A stretch of DNA of 64,000 bases from an uncultured Collinsella sp. (GTDB taxonomy: Bacteria > Actinomycetota > Coriobacteriia > Coriobacteriales > Coriobacteriaceae), in the NCBI GenBank assembly GCA_900540995.1, contig UQHO01000003.1:1-64000 (forward strand), read 5' to 3'. The position numbers were made by a program, and so were the translations under genes. Positions 56,175 to 64,000 of the stretch are shown here, piece after piece; within the stretch, counting starts at the first letter, position 1; each line of letters opens with the position of its first letter. The notes beneath the pieces were generated by a model that had not been told where the DNA came from, did not search any database, and worked only from the letters and a program-made list of their open reading frames with translations.

Positions 56175-57569
56175 TTACTTCTTGCTCTCGGGCAAGACCA
56201 GATCCACGGCAGCGTCCTTGGCAGCATCGATGTGCTGAGCCACGACCGGCGTCTGCGGAAGGATCAGGTTAAGGACAATGGCCATGATGGCGGTGGGGGT
56301 TACGGCATTGGAGCCGATGACGGTGGGCACCCAGGTGGGCATACCCTCACCGGCAAGGCAACCGCTGGCCATCCAGATACCCAGGCCAAAGACGACGGAG
56401 GTACCGACGATGGTGGTGGTGCGCTGCGTGAGGCCCTCGCGGGTGAACATGCGCACGCCGTTCATGGTGATGGTGCCAAAGACGCCGACGGTCGCGCCGC
56501 CGATGACGGGCTGCGGGATAGCGGAAAGGACGGCAGAGAGCTGCGGGAACAGGCCGGCGATGGCAAAGACGGCCGCGATGATCACAAAGACCCACTTGTT
56601 GACGACCTTGTTGGAGCAGATGATGCCCACGTTCTGGCCAAGGGCGCTGGTGGGAAGACCGCCCAGCAGGCCGCCGACCATAGAGGTGAGGCCCTGGGAC
56701 ACGATAGCGCCGGAGAGCTCGCGCTCGGTGGGCATACGGTCGATGGAGCCCAGGCAGGCGGCAGAGACGTCGCCGATAACCTGGATGGCAACCATGGGGA
56801 ACACGACGGCAAGGGTAATGCAGACCTCGGGATCAAACTCGAGCGCATAGGGCATGAGCTTGGGAAGGGCGAAGACCTGGGCGGTGGCGACGCTGGAGAA
56901 GTCGATCATGCCAAAGGGGATGGAGACGATCATACCAACGATCATGCCAAAGAACACGGATCCCAGCTTGAGCGTGCCCTTGCCAAAGTTGGCGAGCGCA
57001 AAGACCACGGCGAAGGTGATAAGAGCGACGCACCAGGCCTGCGGGGTGCCCCACAGCGGCGTACCCATACCGCCGGCCATATACTTGACAGCCGTGGGAT
57101 AGAGAGAGACGCCAATGGAGAAGATGACCGTACCGGTCACGACAGGCGGGAACAGCCACTTGATCTTGCTGTAGGCCAGACCAAAGAGGACCGCGACGGC
57201 GCCGCCGACGATCTCGCCACCCAGCAGCGCACCAAAGCTAAAGCCCGAGGCACCCATGGCCTGCAGGGCCGGCAGAAACGCGAACGAAACGCCCATGACG
57301 ATGGGCAGGCCGCCGCCGATGCGACGGAAGGGAGCGAAGGCCTGAAGGGCCGTGTCGATCGCCGAAAGAATGAGCGCGACCTGGATGATGTCGGTGCTCT
57401 GCTGGCTATTAAAGCCGTAGACGCCGGCCATGATGACCGCCGGGGTAATGATGCCGGCAAACGATGCCAGTACGTGCTGAAGGGCACACGGGATCATTTC
57501 CTTAACGGGAGGCATACCTTCGCGAGTGAACAGGGCTTCAGTGCCGTTCGTAACCGTCTCCTGGGTCAT
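56175..57569 (-). CDS. NCS2-family xanthine/uric acid permease
   Basis: A 464-residue transporter with about 12-14 membrane helices. ALQHVLASFAGIITPA carries the conserved QH of TM1. The NAT signature region reads GQNVGIICSNKVV, where the family's usual threonine at the ninth position is asparagine. Related proteins (UacT/YgfU, XanQ) move uric acid or xanthine with protons. First gene of the ssnA-ygfK-ferredoxin-xdhD strand, divergent from a YheO-type regulator, with a promoter at 57657-57685. The specific substrate is not proven by sequence. Confidence 0.92.
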   Translation of the reverse strand: MTQETVTNGTEALFTREGMPPVKEMIPCALQHVLASFAGIITPAVIMAGVYGFNSQQSTDIIQVALILSAIDTALQAFAPFRRIGGGLPIVMGVSFAFLPALQAMGASGFSFGALLGGEIVGGAVAVLFGLAYSKIKWLFPPVVTGTVIFSIGVSLYPTAVKYMAGGMGTPLWGTPQAWCVALITFAVVFALANFGKGTLKLGSVFFGMIVGMIVSIPFGMIDFSSVATAQVFALPKLMPYALEFDPEVCITLAVVFPMVAIQVIGDVSAACLGSIDRMPTERELSGAIVSQGLTSMVGGLLGGLPTSALGQNVGIICSNKVVNKWVFVIIAAVFAIAGLFPQLSAVLSAIPQPVIGGATVGVFGTITMNGVRMFTREGLTQRTTTIVGTSVVFGLGIWMASGCLAGEGMPTWVPTVIGSNAVTPTAIMAIVLNLILPQTPVVAQHIDAAKDAAVDLVLPESKK

Positions 57570-57921
57570 TTGACCACCAATCCTCGAAGTAGTTGTTTTC
57601 GCATCTAACGCTCTATTGTGACGCAGTGCGGGGTTGAGGTTGTGCCTTCATTGCATATCGTATTAAAGATGATTCTCATTCTCAATAATAATTTTTTGTT
57701 ATCAGACCATTCTTCAGCTGAAATAACGCATTTCCGCAGGTCAGGAAAGTGTCTGGTCAAAATAACATCTAACTTTTCTTTTGGTCAACCGTTTACCGCT
57801 AAATTCCTACCGTTCGTCTGCATTACGCAATGTACCTGCGGATATACGAGATGGTGGGCAGCGTGTTACCATGAGAAAAAATTGTTATGAACATTTCCGT
57901 TTTCACCCAAAGGAGTTGCCC
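57570..57921. other. Permease/regulator divergent intergenic region (352 bp)
   Basis: No gene is seen. It holds a promoter for the permease overlapping a Fur-like box (57657-57685), and the leader of the regulator. No purine-riboswitch-like structure was recognised. Confidence 0.7.
57657..57685 (-). promoter_or_regulatory. Permease promoter overlapped by a Fur-like box
   Basis: On the minus strand TTGAGA, 17 bases, TACGAT forms a sigma-70-type promoter 87 bases upstream of the permease start. Over its -35, TGATTCT-c-ATTCTCA (57670-57684, plus strand) matches the 7-1-7 Fur consensus at 11 of 14 positions. Confidence 0.5.
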
Positions 57922-58578
57922 GTGAACGAGACCGTACGCCGCTTTTTGCCGATGGTCGATTTTCTGGAGCAGATACTCGGCAAAAACAGCGAAATCGTGC
58001 TGCACGATTTCTCGGATCCCGACCACGCCATCGTCGATATTCGCAACGGCATCGTGAGCGGCCGCAAGGTCGGCGGTCCCGCCACCGATCTGGCACTCAA
58101 GATCATGCACGACGCCAAGTATCGCGACCTGCCGTTTATTACGGGCTACGAGGGGCGCGGTGCCGGCGGCAAGACGTTGGAGTCGGCGACGTACTTTATC
58201 CGCGAGAATGACGAGATCGTCGGTATGCTCTGCGTCAACACCGACCTCTCGACCGTACGCTCCATCAACGCCATGGCGCAGCAGCTCATGGCGTGCTTCG
58301 ACGCGGCGCCGACGCGCACGGAGCCCGCCCCTATCGAGGTCGAAAGCCTTTCGGAGTCCACACAGGAGCTCATTGACCGCAGCATTGCCGAGTTGCTGAG
58401 CGCGCGCGGGCTGGATGTAGCGTCGCTTGGTCAGAGCGACCGCGTGGACGTCATTCGCCACCTCAACGGCAACGGGGTGTTCATGCTCAAGGGCGCCGTG
58501 GCCTGCGCCGCCACCGCGCTGGGCATCTCGGAGCCCAGCGTCTACCGCTACCTGCAAAAAGTTCGCAAGGAGGGCTAA
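57922..58578 (+). CDS. YheO-type PAS/HTH transcriptional regulator (second paralogue)
   Basis: A 218-residue protein starting at GTG 57922, preceded by AAAGGAG. The YheO-like PAS domain covers about residues 10-120 (EIVLHDFSDPDHAIVDIRNG, ATYFIREND). The C-terminal HTH reads RVDVIRHLNGNGVFMLKG, then ALGISEPSVYRYL. It is homologous to the regulator at 37634 but diverged in the linker. Divergent from the permease, so probably controls uptake and hydroxylase genes. Confidence 0.87.
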   Translation: MNETVRRFLPMVDFLEQILGKNSEIVLHDFSDPDHAIVDIRNGIVSGRKVGGPATDLALKIMHDAKYRDLPFITGYEGRGAGGKTLESATYFIRENDEIVGMLCVNTDLSTVRSINAMAQQLMACFDAAPTRTEPAPIEVESLSESTQELIDRSIAELLSARGLDVASLGQSDRVDVIRHLNGNGVFMLKGAVACAATALGISEPSVYRYLQKVRKEG

Positions 58579-58622
58579 CGAGCAAAATGGAGCGCGGCTC
58601 CACAAGCGATCCCTCACTTAAC

Positions 58623-58660
58623 AAAAGACCCTGCAGCTCGCACGCGCTGCAGGGTCTTTT
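58623..58660. terminator. Bidirectional terminator between regulator and ridA
   Basis: AGACCCTGCAGC pairs perfectly with GCTGCAGGGTCT around an eight-base loop, with TTTTT on the plus side and a short A-run on the other. It serves the plus-strand regulator and the convergent ridA. Confidence 0.88.
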
Positions 58661-58690
58661 TGCATGTCATGTTTAGTTGTTGCCAACGCC

Positions 58691-59068
58691 TTAGAGAGCG
58701 GCGACGACCTCGATCTCGACCAGACCGCCAGCCGGAAGGGCGGCAACCTGGAAAGCGCTGCGCGCGGGGAACGGGGCCTCGAACTTGGAGGCGTAGATCT
58801 CGTTCACGGCAGCGAAGTCGGCAATGTCGGCCAGGTAGACCGTGGTCTTGACGACATCGGCAAACGTAGCGCCGGCGGCAGTCAGCAGGGCCTCGACGTT
58901 AGCAAGGGACTGCTTGGCCTGGGCCTCGACGCCCTCGGGCATCTTGCCAGTTGTGGGGTCGATGCCCAGCTGGCCGGACAGGAACACCATGTTGCCGGTC
59001 TGGATACCGGGGGAATACGGTCCGATGGCTGCGGGTGCGTTATCGGAAGACACGACGGTCTTGCTCAT
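58691..59068 (-). CDS. ridA: RidA family enamine/imine deaminase
   Basis: A 125-residue RidA protein: the conserved segments are APAAIGPYSPGIQ, VFLSGQLGIDPTTG and FPARSAFQVAALPAGGLVEI, with the catalytic-site arginine in PARSA. It hydrolyses reactive enamines such as 2-aminoacrylate that PLP beta-lyases release. Its likely sources here include YgeX (36142-37356). AAGGAG precedes the ATG at 59068; the frame extends 20 codons further. A clear promoter lies at 59158-59186. Confidence 0.93.
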   Translation of the reverse strand: MSKTVVSSDNAPAAIGPYSPGIQTGNMVFLSGQLGIDPTTGKMPEGVEAQAKQSLANVEALLTAAGATFADVVKTTVYLADIADFAAVNEIYASKFEAPFPARSAFQVAALPAGGLVEIEVVAAL

Positions 59069-59157
59069 GTTTTTCTCCTTACGATCAGATAGAGAGCGTG
59101 AGCGCGGCGTTCGCACCGGGAGGCACAATTCGGTCTGAACACCGCGCTTGATTTGGG

Positions 59158-59186
59158 ATAGTACTCAAGGTTTCTGTTTGATGCAA
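59158..59186 (-). promoter_or_regulatory. Promoter of ridA
   Basis: TTGCAT, 17 bases, TACTAT on the minus strand, about 90 bases upstream of the ridA start. Each hexamer matches the sigma-70 consensus at four or five of six positions. Confidence 0.55.
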
Positions 59187-59368
59187 GAATATTATCAGCT
59201 GGAGAGAATATTTTATCGCCCAACGGCGCCCGTTGGCAGCTGAACGGTTCTCCACGGGGTCAGCCAGCCTAAGCTGCTGAAGACTTTATCCCGCTTGGAG
59301 CACGGGCATCGCCTGCCGCAACGGCACCACTATACTTTTGAATATCTGAGCATTTTGAAAGGCAGGAT

Positions 59369-61861
59369 ATGACCGCAACCGCCAGTCGAACCACCAACCG
59401 CAGACCCGAGCTTTTGGCGCCCGCCGGAGGGCCCGAGCCCTTTGCCGCCGCGCTCGCTGCCGGGGCAGACGCCATCTACTGCGGCATGGGCAGCTTCAAC
59501 GCCCGCCGCAAGGCAACCAACTTTACCGACGAGGCCTTTGAGCAAGCCTGCCGCGCCGCGCATCTAGCCGGGTCGCGCGTCTACGTCACGGTAAACATCG
59601 TCATCAAGCAGTCTGAGATGGGCGATGCGCTGCAACTCATCCATCGCTGCTCCACGCTGGGCGCCGACGCCTTCATTATCCAGGACTGGGGTCTGTTCTT
59701 TGAGGTCAAGCGCACCATGCCCGGCATCGAGACACACATCTCGACCCAGGCGAACATCCACGACGACCGCGGAACCCTTTGGTGCCGTGAGCAGGGCGCC
59801 GACCGCGTGACTCTCTCGCGCGAGCTCTCCATCGACGAGATCGCCGCCATTCACAACGCCGCGCCCGATGTGGACCTTGAGGTCTTTAGCCACGGTGCCA
59901 TCTGCTTTTGCTACTCGGGTCTGTGCCTGCTGTCGAGCTTTGCCATGGCTGGCCGCTCGGCCAACCGCGGCATGTGCGCCCAGCCCTGCCGCCTACCCTA
60001 CAAGCTAATTGACGAGAACGGCCGCTCGCTCTCCCCTGCCGGACGCGAGCGCGCGCTGTGCCCGCGCGACACCAACACTTCGCAGCTTGTTCGCCGTCTG
60101 TATGACGCCGGCGCCGCATCGCTCAAGCTCGAGGGCCGCATGAAGGCCCCCGATTACGTGTATTCCATCGTCGACGTGTATCGTCATCAGATTGATGACA
60201 TGCTGGCCGATGTTTCGACCTCTAAGGATGAGGATGCGGCCCGCCAGCGACAGCTCAAGCGCTGCTTTAACCGCGACTTTACGCACGCCTACCAAGACGG
60301 TACCTCGGGTGACGAGATGATGAGCTACGAGCGCTCCAACAACCGCGGCCAGATCGTGGGCACGGTGCTGGGCAGCCGCCCGGCCAACCGCGATGTGCGC
60401 GGCCTCAAGCCCGACGACCGCCGTCGGCGCGCCGCCATCGCCCGCATTGAGTTGTTTGAGCCCGTGGGCAAGGGCGACCTGCTGGAGCTTCGCCACGATA
60501 ACGAGTTTGACCAGTTCCTGACCACCATTGCCGCCGATGATGCCGCCGCCGGTGACATCATCGAGTGCCGCGTGCCTCGCAGCATGCCCGAGGGCTGCCG
60601 CGTGCGCGTGATTCGAAGCCAGCGCGCCATTGACGCTGCCGGCGCCGCGCTCAAGCGCGATGTGCTGCGCCGCCGCGCCGTTGATGTAACCGTTGTGGCG
60701 CGTTTGGGCGAACCGTTTGCCGTCACGCTTACTTGCTGCGACGCCCCTTCGCTTACGGCCACGGCCACGGGCTTTACCGTCGAGGCCGCCAAGACCCGCG
60801 CGGTCGAGGCGTCCGATCTGGTAGAGCATGTGGGCCGCATGGGGTCCTCGCCCTTTGAGTCCGCGAGCTTTGATGTGGCGCTCGATAAGGGCTGCGGCAT
60901 GGGCTTCTCCGCTGTGCACAAGGTGCGCGCCGCCGCCTGCAAGGCGCTGGAGGAGGCCATTCTGGCACCGTATGACGAGCGTGCCCGCACGCTCGAGCTG
61001 CCGGTGCTCGACAAATGTACGCGGCCCATGCCCGAGCACTACCGCGACGAGCCGCAGATCTGCGCCACCGTCACCTCGCTCGAGGCCGCCGAGGCAGCGC
61101 GAGCGGAGGGTGCAACGCGCATCTACATGACCACCGACGCGCTCGATGCGGCCGAGCTCTCCCCCGCCGATGCGTTTGAGCAGGGCATCGTGCCCGTGCT
61201 CGACGAGGTCTGCCGTGCCGTTGACCACGAGCGCGTCGACCCGTGGGTTGTTGCCGGCGCCACGGTCGCTATTGGCAACATCTCTGAGCTTGCCCTGGCC
61301 GCCCAGGTTGGCGCCACGGCCGAGATTCGCTCTTGCCTGCCGGTGCACAACACGCCCTGCATGGAGGCGCTTGCCGAGCGCGGGGCCGGTGCGTTTTGGC
61401 TCTCGCCCGAGATCACGCTCGACGAGATTGTCTCGTTCGGCGCCGCCGCGCCCGCGACTCTGGGCATCACCGTCTTTGGCCGCCCACGCGTCATGACAAG
61501 CGAGCATTGCATTCTGCAGGTTGCCAACGGCTGCATCCACGATTGCGCCAACTGCCGCCTGCGTGCCCGCAAGCTCTCGCTCAAGAATATCGACGGCAAG
61601 GTCATGCCCGTACGCACCGACATCCATGGCCGCTCTCGCTTGTACGATGCTTACCCCATCGACCTCACGCCGCAGGTACCGCAGTTGCTCGACGCCGGCG
61701 TCCGTCGTCTTATGGTCGACGGAACCTTGCTCGAGGCCGATGAGATTGGCCGTGCCGTCGCTCGCGTCCGTCGCGCCGTCGAGGCGGCTCAAGCCGGCCG
61801 CAAGCCCGCCGCCCGCCTGCGCGGCGCCACCTCGGGCTGCATGTTTGTGGGAATTAGCTAA
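59369..61861 (+). CDS. Peptidase U32 family protein with C-terminal DUF3656-like region
   Basis: An 830-residue U32 protein. ELLAPAGGPEPFAAALAAGA starts the barrel; the cysteine motif CYSGLCLLSSFAMAGRSANRG, CAQPCRLPY and SLKLEGRMKAPDYV follow. A middle section of about 300 residues contains VGRMGSSPFES and separates it from a second barrel-like part (VPVLDEVCRAVDHE) and a C-terminal CIHDCANC cysteine pair. U32 members hydroxylate RNA or act as peptidases; the substrate is unknown. AAAGGCAGG precedes the ATG. It is longer than the paralogue at 11114-13072 and runs into an RluA-type gene 15 bases downstream. Confidence 0.88.
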   Translation: MTATASRTTNRRPELLAPAGGPEPFAAALAAGADAIYCGMGSFNARRKATNFTDEAFEQACRAAHLAGSRVYVTVNIVIKQSEMGDALQLIHRCSTLGADAFIIQDWGLFFEVKRTMPGIETHISTQANIHDDRGTLWCREQGADRVTLSRELSIDEIAAIHNAAPDVDLEVFSHGAICFCYSGLCLLSSFAMAGRSANRGMCAQPCRLPYKLIDENGRSLSPAGRERALCPRDTNTSQLVRRLYDAGAASLKLEGRMKAPDYVYSIVDVYRHQIDDMLADVSTSKDEDAARQRQLKRCFNRDFTHAYQDGTSGDEMMSYERSNNRGQIVGTVLGSRPANRDVRGLKPDDRRRRAAIARIELFEPVGKGDLLELRHDNEFDQFLTTIAADDAAAGDIIECRVPRSMPEGCRVRVIRSQRAIDAAGAALKRDVLRRRAVDVTVVARLGEPFAVTLTCCDAPSLTATATGFTVEAAKTRAVEASDLVEHVGRMGSSPFESASFDVALDKGCGMGFSAVHKVRAAACKALEEAILAPYDERARTLELPVLDKCTRPMPEHYRDEPQICATVTSLEAAEAARAEGATRIYMTTDALDAAELSPADAFEQGIVPVLDEVCRAVDHERVDPWVVAGATVAIGNISELALAAQVGATAEIRSCLPVHNTPCMEALAERGAGAFWLSPEITLDEIVSFGAAAPATLGITVFGRPRVMTSEHCILQVANGCIHDCANCRLRARKLSLKNIDGKVMPVRTDIHGRSRLYDAYPIDLTPQVPQLLDAGVRRLMVDGTLLEADEIGRAVARVRRAVEAAQAGRKPAARLRGATSGCMFVGIS

Positions 61862-61876
61862 TCGAAAGGCTTACAC

Positions 61877-62536
61877 GTGAACGAAGAACCTCAAGTCCTC
61901 TACTGCGACGCCTGGCTCATGGCTATCGATAAGCCTGCCGGCATGATCGTCCACGGTGACGGCACCGGCGAGCGCACACTTACCGACTACGCCAGCGACC
62001 TGCTGCTGGCGATGGGCGACGGCTTTGCCGCGACCGACATGCAACCGCTCAACCGCTTGGACCGCGACACCACCGGCGTGGTGTTGTTCTCGCTCGACAA
62101 GCGGACGCAGCCCGCTTTTGACCAGATGGTCATCGACCACGCATTCGAAAAGCACTATCTGGCGCTCGCCGAGGGCAAGATCGACTGGAACGAAAAGCTC
62201 ATCGACAAGCCCATCGCCCGCGACCGCCACGACAGCCGCAAGATGCGCGTCGGCGCCAGCGGCAAGCCGTCTCAGACGCGCGTCAAGGTACTCAAGCGCC
62301 TTAAGAGCCGCCGAGGCCTGCCCGCGCGTTCGTATATCGATGTTGAGCTGCTCACCGGCCGCAAGCATCAGATTCGCGTGCACCTGGCCAGCGAGCGTCA
62401 CCCCCTGGTTGGCGACGACCTGTACGGAACGCCGCGCCCCTGCGGCCTGATGCTCCACGCCCACAGCGTGTCCTTCACGCATCCCGTAACCGGCGAGCAC
62501 ATCCACATCGAAGCCCCCTGCCCCTGGGAGCCCTAA
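61877..62536 (+). CDS. RluA-family pseudouridine synthase
   Basis: A 219-residue protein with the catalytic aspartate in PLNRLDRDTTGVVLFS and the RluA motif TGRKHQIRVHLAS. No S4 domain is fused, so it resembles small RluA-type enzymes acting on rRNA or tRNA. The start is a GTG at 61877, with GAAAGG upstream. Fifteen bases follow the U32 gene, so both may be co-transcribed; RNA modification by both would fit. Confidence 0.88.
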   Translation: MNEEPQVLYCDAWLMAIDKPAGMIVHGDGTGERTLTDYASDLLLAMGDGFAATDMQPLNRLDRDTTGVVLFSLDKRTQPAFDQMVIDHAFEKHYLALAEGKIDWNEKLIDKPIARDRHDSRKMRVGASGKPSQTRVKVLKRLKSRRGLPARSYIDVELLTGRKHQIRVHLASERHPLVGDDLYGTPRPCGLMLHAHSVSFTHPVTGEHIHIEAPCPWEP

Positions 62537-62592
62537 ACCACCACAATGGGGACAGGCACCTTCGCGGTGGTTTTGGCCTTAGCCCGTCCCCT
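62535..62592. repeat. GGGGACAGG palindromic intergenic repeat
   Basis: AAACCACC (62535-62542) pairs with GGTGGTTT (62566-62573), enclosing CAATGGGGACAGGCACC. It lies between the convergent RluA-family and DeoR genes and shares its core with the repeats at 3041-3121 and 6656-6740. Confidence 0.6.
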
Positions 62593-62596
62593 GCTG

Positions 62597-63343
62597 CTAG
62601 ACCGTGATGACGTTGTCCATTGCCCGGTACTTGGCGGGGACCTCGCCTGCGGTAATAATCGTTGCGTCGCGGAAGTCCGCGAACTTGACGGGCGCCACCA
62701 TGCCAAATTTACTGGCGTCCGAGATTACGAAGCGTTTGGCGGTATGGCGCATCGAGATACGCTTGACCTGTGCTTCCTCGATATCCGGTGTGGTGAGACC
62801 TTGCTCGGCCGCGATGCCGTTGGATCCCCAAAAGCCGCAGTTGAAGTTATAGCGGTCCAGGGTTGCCAAGGCATCGGGGCCAACGAGCGCCTCGGTCTCG
62901 GGTTTGAGCTCGCCGCCCAGCACCACGGTACGCATGCCGCGCAAAGCAAGGTGCTGAGCATGGAGCACGGAATCGGTCACATAGGTGACGCCGTCGAGAC
63001 GCGGAAGATGCTCGATGAGCTTGAGGGTCGTTGAGCCCGAATCGATATACACAAAGCTATCGGGCTCCACCAGGGCCGCGGCACGAGCACAGATGCGCTC
63101 CTTGTCATCGTTATGGAGATCACTGCGTTCGCTGATCGTCAAGTCGCGCGTCACGTGCGCGCGCTCCAGACTCGTCGCACCTCCGTGCACCTTGGCGATA
63201 CGGTGCGCGCGGTCGAGCGTTTGCAAGTCACGGCGAATGGTGGACGGTGTCACGCCCAGGGCCTCGGCAAGTTCCGGCACGGTAACCGAGCCGGCCTGCT
63301 GCACCATCGACACGATCGCATTGAGCCTATCTTCCGCAAGCAT
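62597..63343 (-). CDS. DeoR-family transcriptional regulator
   Basis: A 248-residue regulator. The N-terminal winged HTH is AEDRLNAIVSMVQQAGSVTV with recognition helix VTPSTIRRDLQTL. The C-terminal sugar-phosphate sensor domain has VYIDSGSTTLKLIEHLP and VVLGGELKPETEALVG. Its gene lies three bases after the dehydrogenase gene on the same strand, so it probably senses a sugar phosphate from that gene's pathway. The start has a modest ribosome-binding site. Confidence 0.88.
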   Translation of the reverse strand: MLAEDRLNAIVSMVQQAGSVTVPELAEALGVTPSTIRRDLQTLDRAHRIAKVHGGATSLERAHVTRDLTISERSDLHNDDKERICARAAALVEPDSFVYIDSGSTTLKLIEHLPRLDGVTYVTDSVLHAQHLALRGMRTVVLGGELKPETEALVGPDALATLDRYNFNCGFWGSNGIAAEQGLTTPDIEEAQVKRISMRHTAKRFVISDASKFGMVAPVKFADFRDATIITAGEVPAKYRAMDNVITV

Positions 63344-63346
63344 CGC

Positions 63347-64000
63347 TTACTCCTCCTCGGGGTAGACGACTCCCCAATCGGCGCGGAGCTTGGTCATGAG
63401 CTCCATCACATCAGAAGCATAATCCAGAAGCTCACGCTTGGAATCGTCGCCGGCGACGGCCTGCTCGAGGTCAGCCATCTCGTAGCACAGGGCATAAGCC
63501 TCGGTGCCAGCGTGGACCTCCTCACGGCGACCGTCCGCAGTCCACACGATGGTCGCATGGTCGGCGCGCGGATACTCGTTGACCTCGATATAGCACTTGT
63601 CGAAGCTAATGACCGAACGCTTGGGCTGCTTGGAGTGGAGCGTGAGGCTCACCACGCCCAGCTGCTGTTCGGCATTACGGCAGACGATGCCGCCTGCAAC
63701 GTCCACGCCGGTCTTGCAGGTGTTACCCAGAGACACGACCTCGACGGGCTGGCTCGCCATAAACAGGCGCATGACGGACAGGGCGTATACGCCAATATCG
63801 AGCATGGCACCGCCGGCGAGGTTGCGATTGTAGAAACGGTTGGTCAGGTCGCCGTACTCCTTGTAGCTACCAAAGTTGAGCTGAGCGAGGTTCATGCGGC
63901 CAAACTCGCCGGCATCCATGCGGCAGCGCAGCTCTTGATACAAGGGCATGTGGAGCACCGTGGTAGCGTCCATAAGAACCACGTTGTGTTCGGCGGCAAT
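63347..64000 (-). CDS. Gfo/Idh/MocA-family oxidoreductase (3' part, window edge)
   Basis: The frame is open to the window end and encodes at least 217 residues of the C-terminal part. IAAEHNVVLMDATTVLHMPL is the end of the Rossmann half. LAGGAMLDIGVYALSVMRLF and a long beta-sheet region are the C-terminal dimerisation/substrate domain. These NAD(P)-dependent enzymes oxidise sugars or polyols. The N-terminal NAD loop is outside the window, so this is a partial gene. Its neighbour 3 bases downstream is a DeoR regulator. Confidence 0.85.
   Translation of the reverse strand: MAAEHNVVLMDATTVLHMPLYQELRCRMDAGEFGRMNLAQLNFGSYKEYGDLTNRFYNRNLAGGAMLDIGVYALSVMRLFMASQPVEVVSLGNTCKTGVDVAGGIVCRNAEQQLGVVSLTLHSKQPKRSVISFDKCYIEVNEYPRADHATIVWTADGRREEVHAGTEAYALCYEMADLEQAVAGDDSKRELLDYASDVMELMTKLRADWGVVYPEEE

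Noticed and set aside
57570..57921. Purine riboswitch upstream of the permease or regulator
   Set aside because: No conserved three-way-junction core or loop sequences were found; the adenine deaminase leader (9584-9660) was also checked by eye and shows none.

Overview
The window is high-GC chromosomal DNA from an anaerobic gut actinobacterium of the class Coriobacteriia, most likely Collinsella or a close relative. This rests on gene content, a zinc-type L31 and S14, Actinobacteria-like gene order, and families of short palindromic intergenic repeats. The species call is inference, because no database was searched. No rRNA, tRNA or CRISPR array was seen.

Layout: 1-18 kb is housekeeping (prfB start, secA, rpmE, an ACT protein, citrate synthase, two HAD phosphatases, adenine deaminase, tyrS, a U32 peptidase-family protein, a class A penicillin-binding protein, argR, a glycosyltransferase, truA). 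From 18.3 to 28.0 kb runs a minus-strand ribosomal block, rplE-rpsZ-rpsH-rplF-rplR-rpsE-rpmD-rplO-secY-adk-map-infA-rpmJ-rpsM-rpsK-rpsD-rpoA-rplQ-truA. It starts abruptly at rplE: the usual rplN and rplX are not upstream.

From 28.3 to 59.1 kb lies the main system, an anaerobic purine (uric acid/xanthine) degradation locus linked to a selenium-dependent molybdenum hydroxylase. One half (28.3-38.3 kb) holds xdhC, yqeB, yqeC, a dihydropyrimidinase-type hydrolase, a MocA-like nucleotidyltransferase, ygeW, ygeY, ygeX and a divergent YheO-type regulator. The other half (48.2-59.1 kb) holds xdhD, a polyferredoxin, ygfK, ssnA, an NCS2 purine permease, a second YheO-type regulator and ridA. Proposed flow: import by the permease, redox chemistry on the purine ring by XdhD with electrons moving through the polyferredoxin and YgfK, hydrolytic ring opening by SsnA, HyuA and YgeY, carbamoyl transfer by YgeW, and 2,3-diaminopropionate cleavage by YgeX, with RidA removing reactive enamines. 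Adenine deaminase at 7.8-9.6 kb could feed hypoxanthine in.

The two halves are separated by a 10-kb accessory island (38.3-48.2 kb): a single-pass membrane protein, a small unknown protein, a repeat-containing secreted protein with a sortase-like tail, an unknown 411-residue protein, a DEDDh exonuclease, and two neighbouring ATPases of different families, each with a nuclease-like C-terminal domain. The island is rich in periodic or palindromic DNA: five 23-bp iterons, three 33-bp iterons, a 62-bp tandem duplication and a perfect 24-bp-arm palindrome. These arrays, next to the ATPases, are the least explained structure in the window.

The last part (59-64 kb) returns to ordinary genes: a second U32 protein, an RluA-family pseudouridine synthase, a DeoR regulator and the 3' part of a Gfo/Idh/MocA dehydrogenase.
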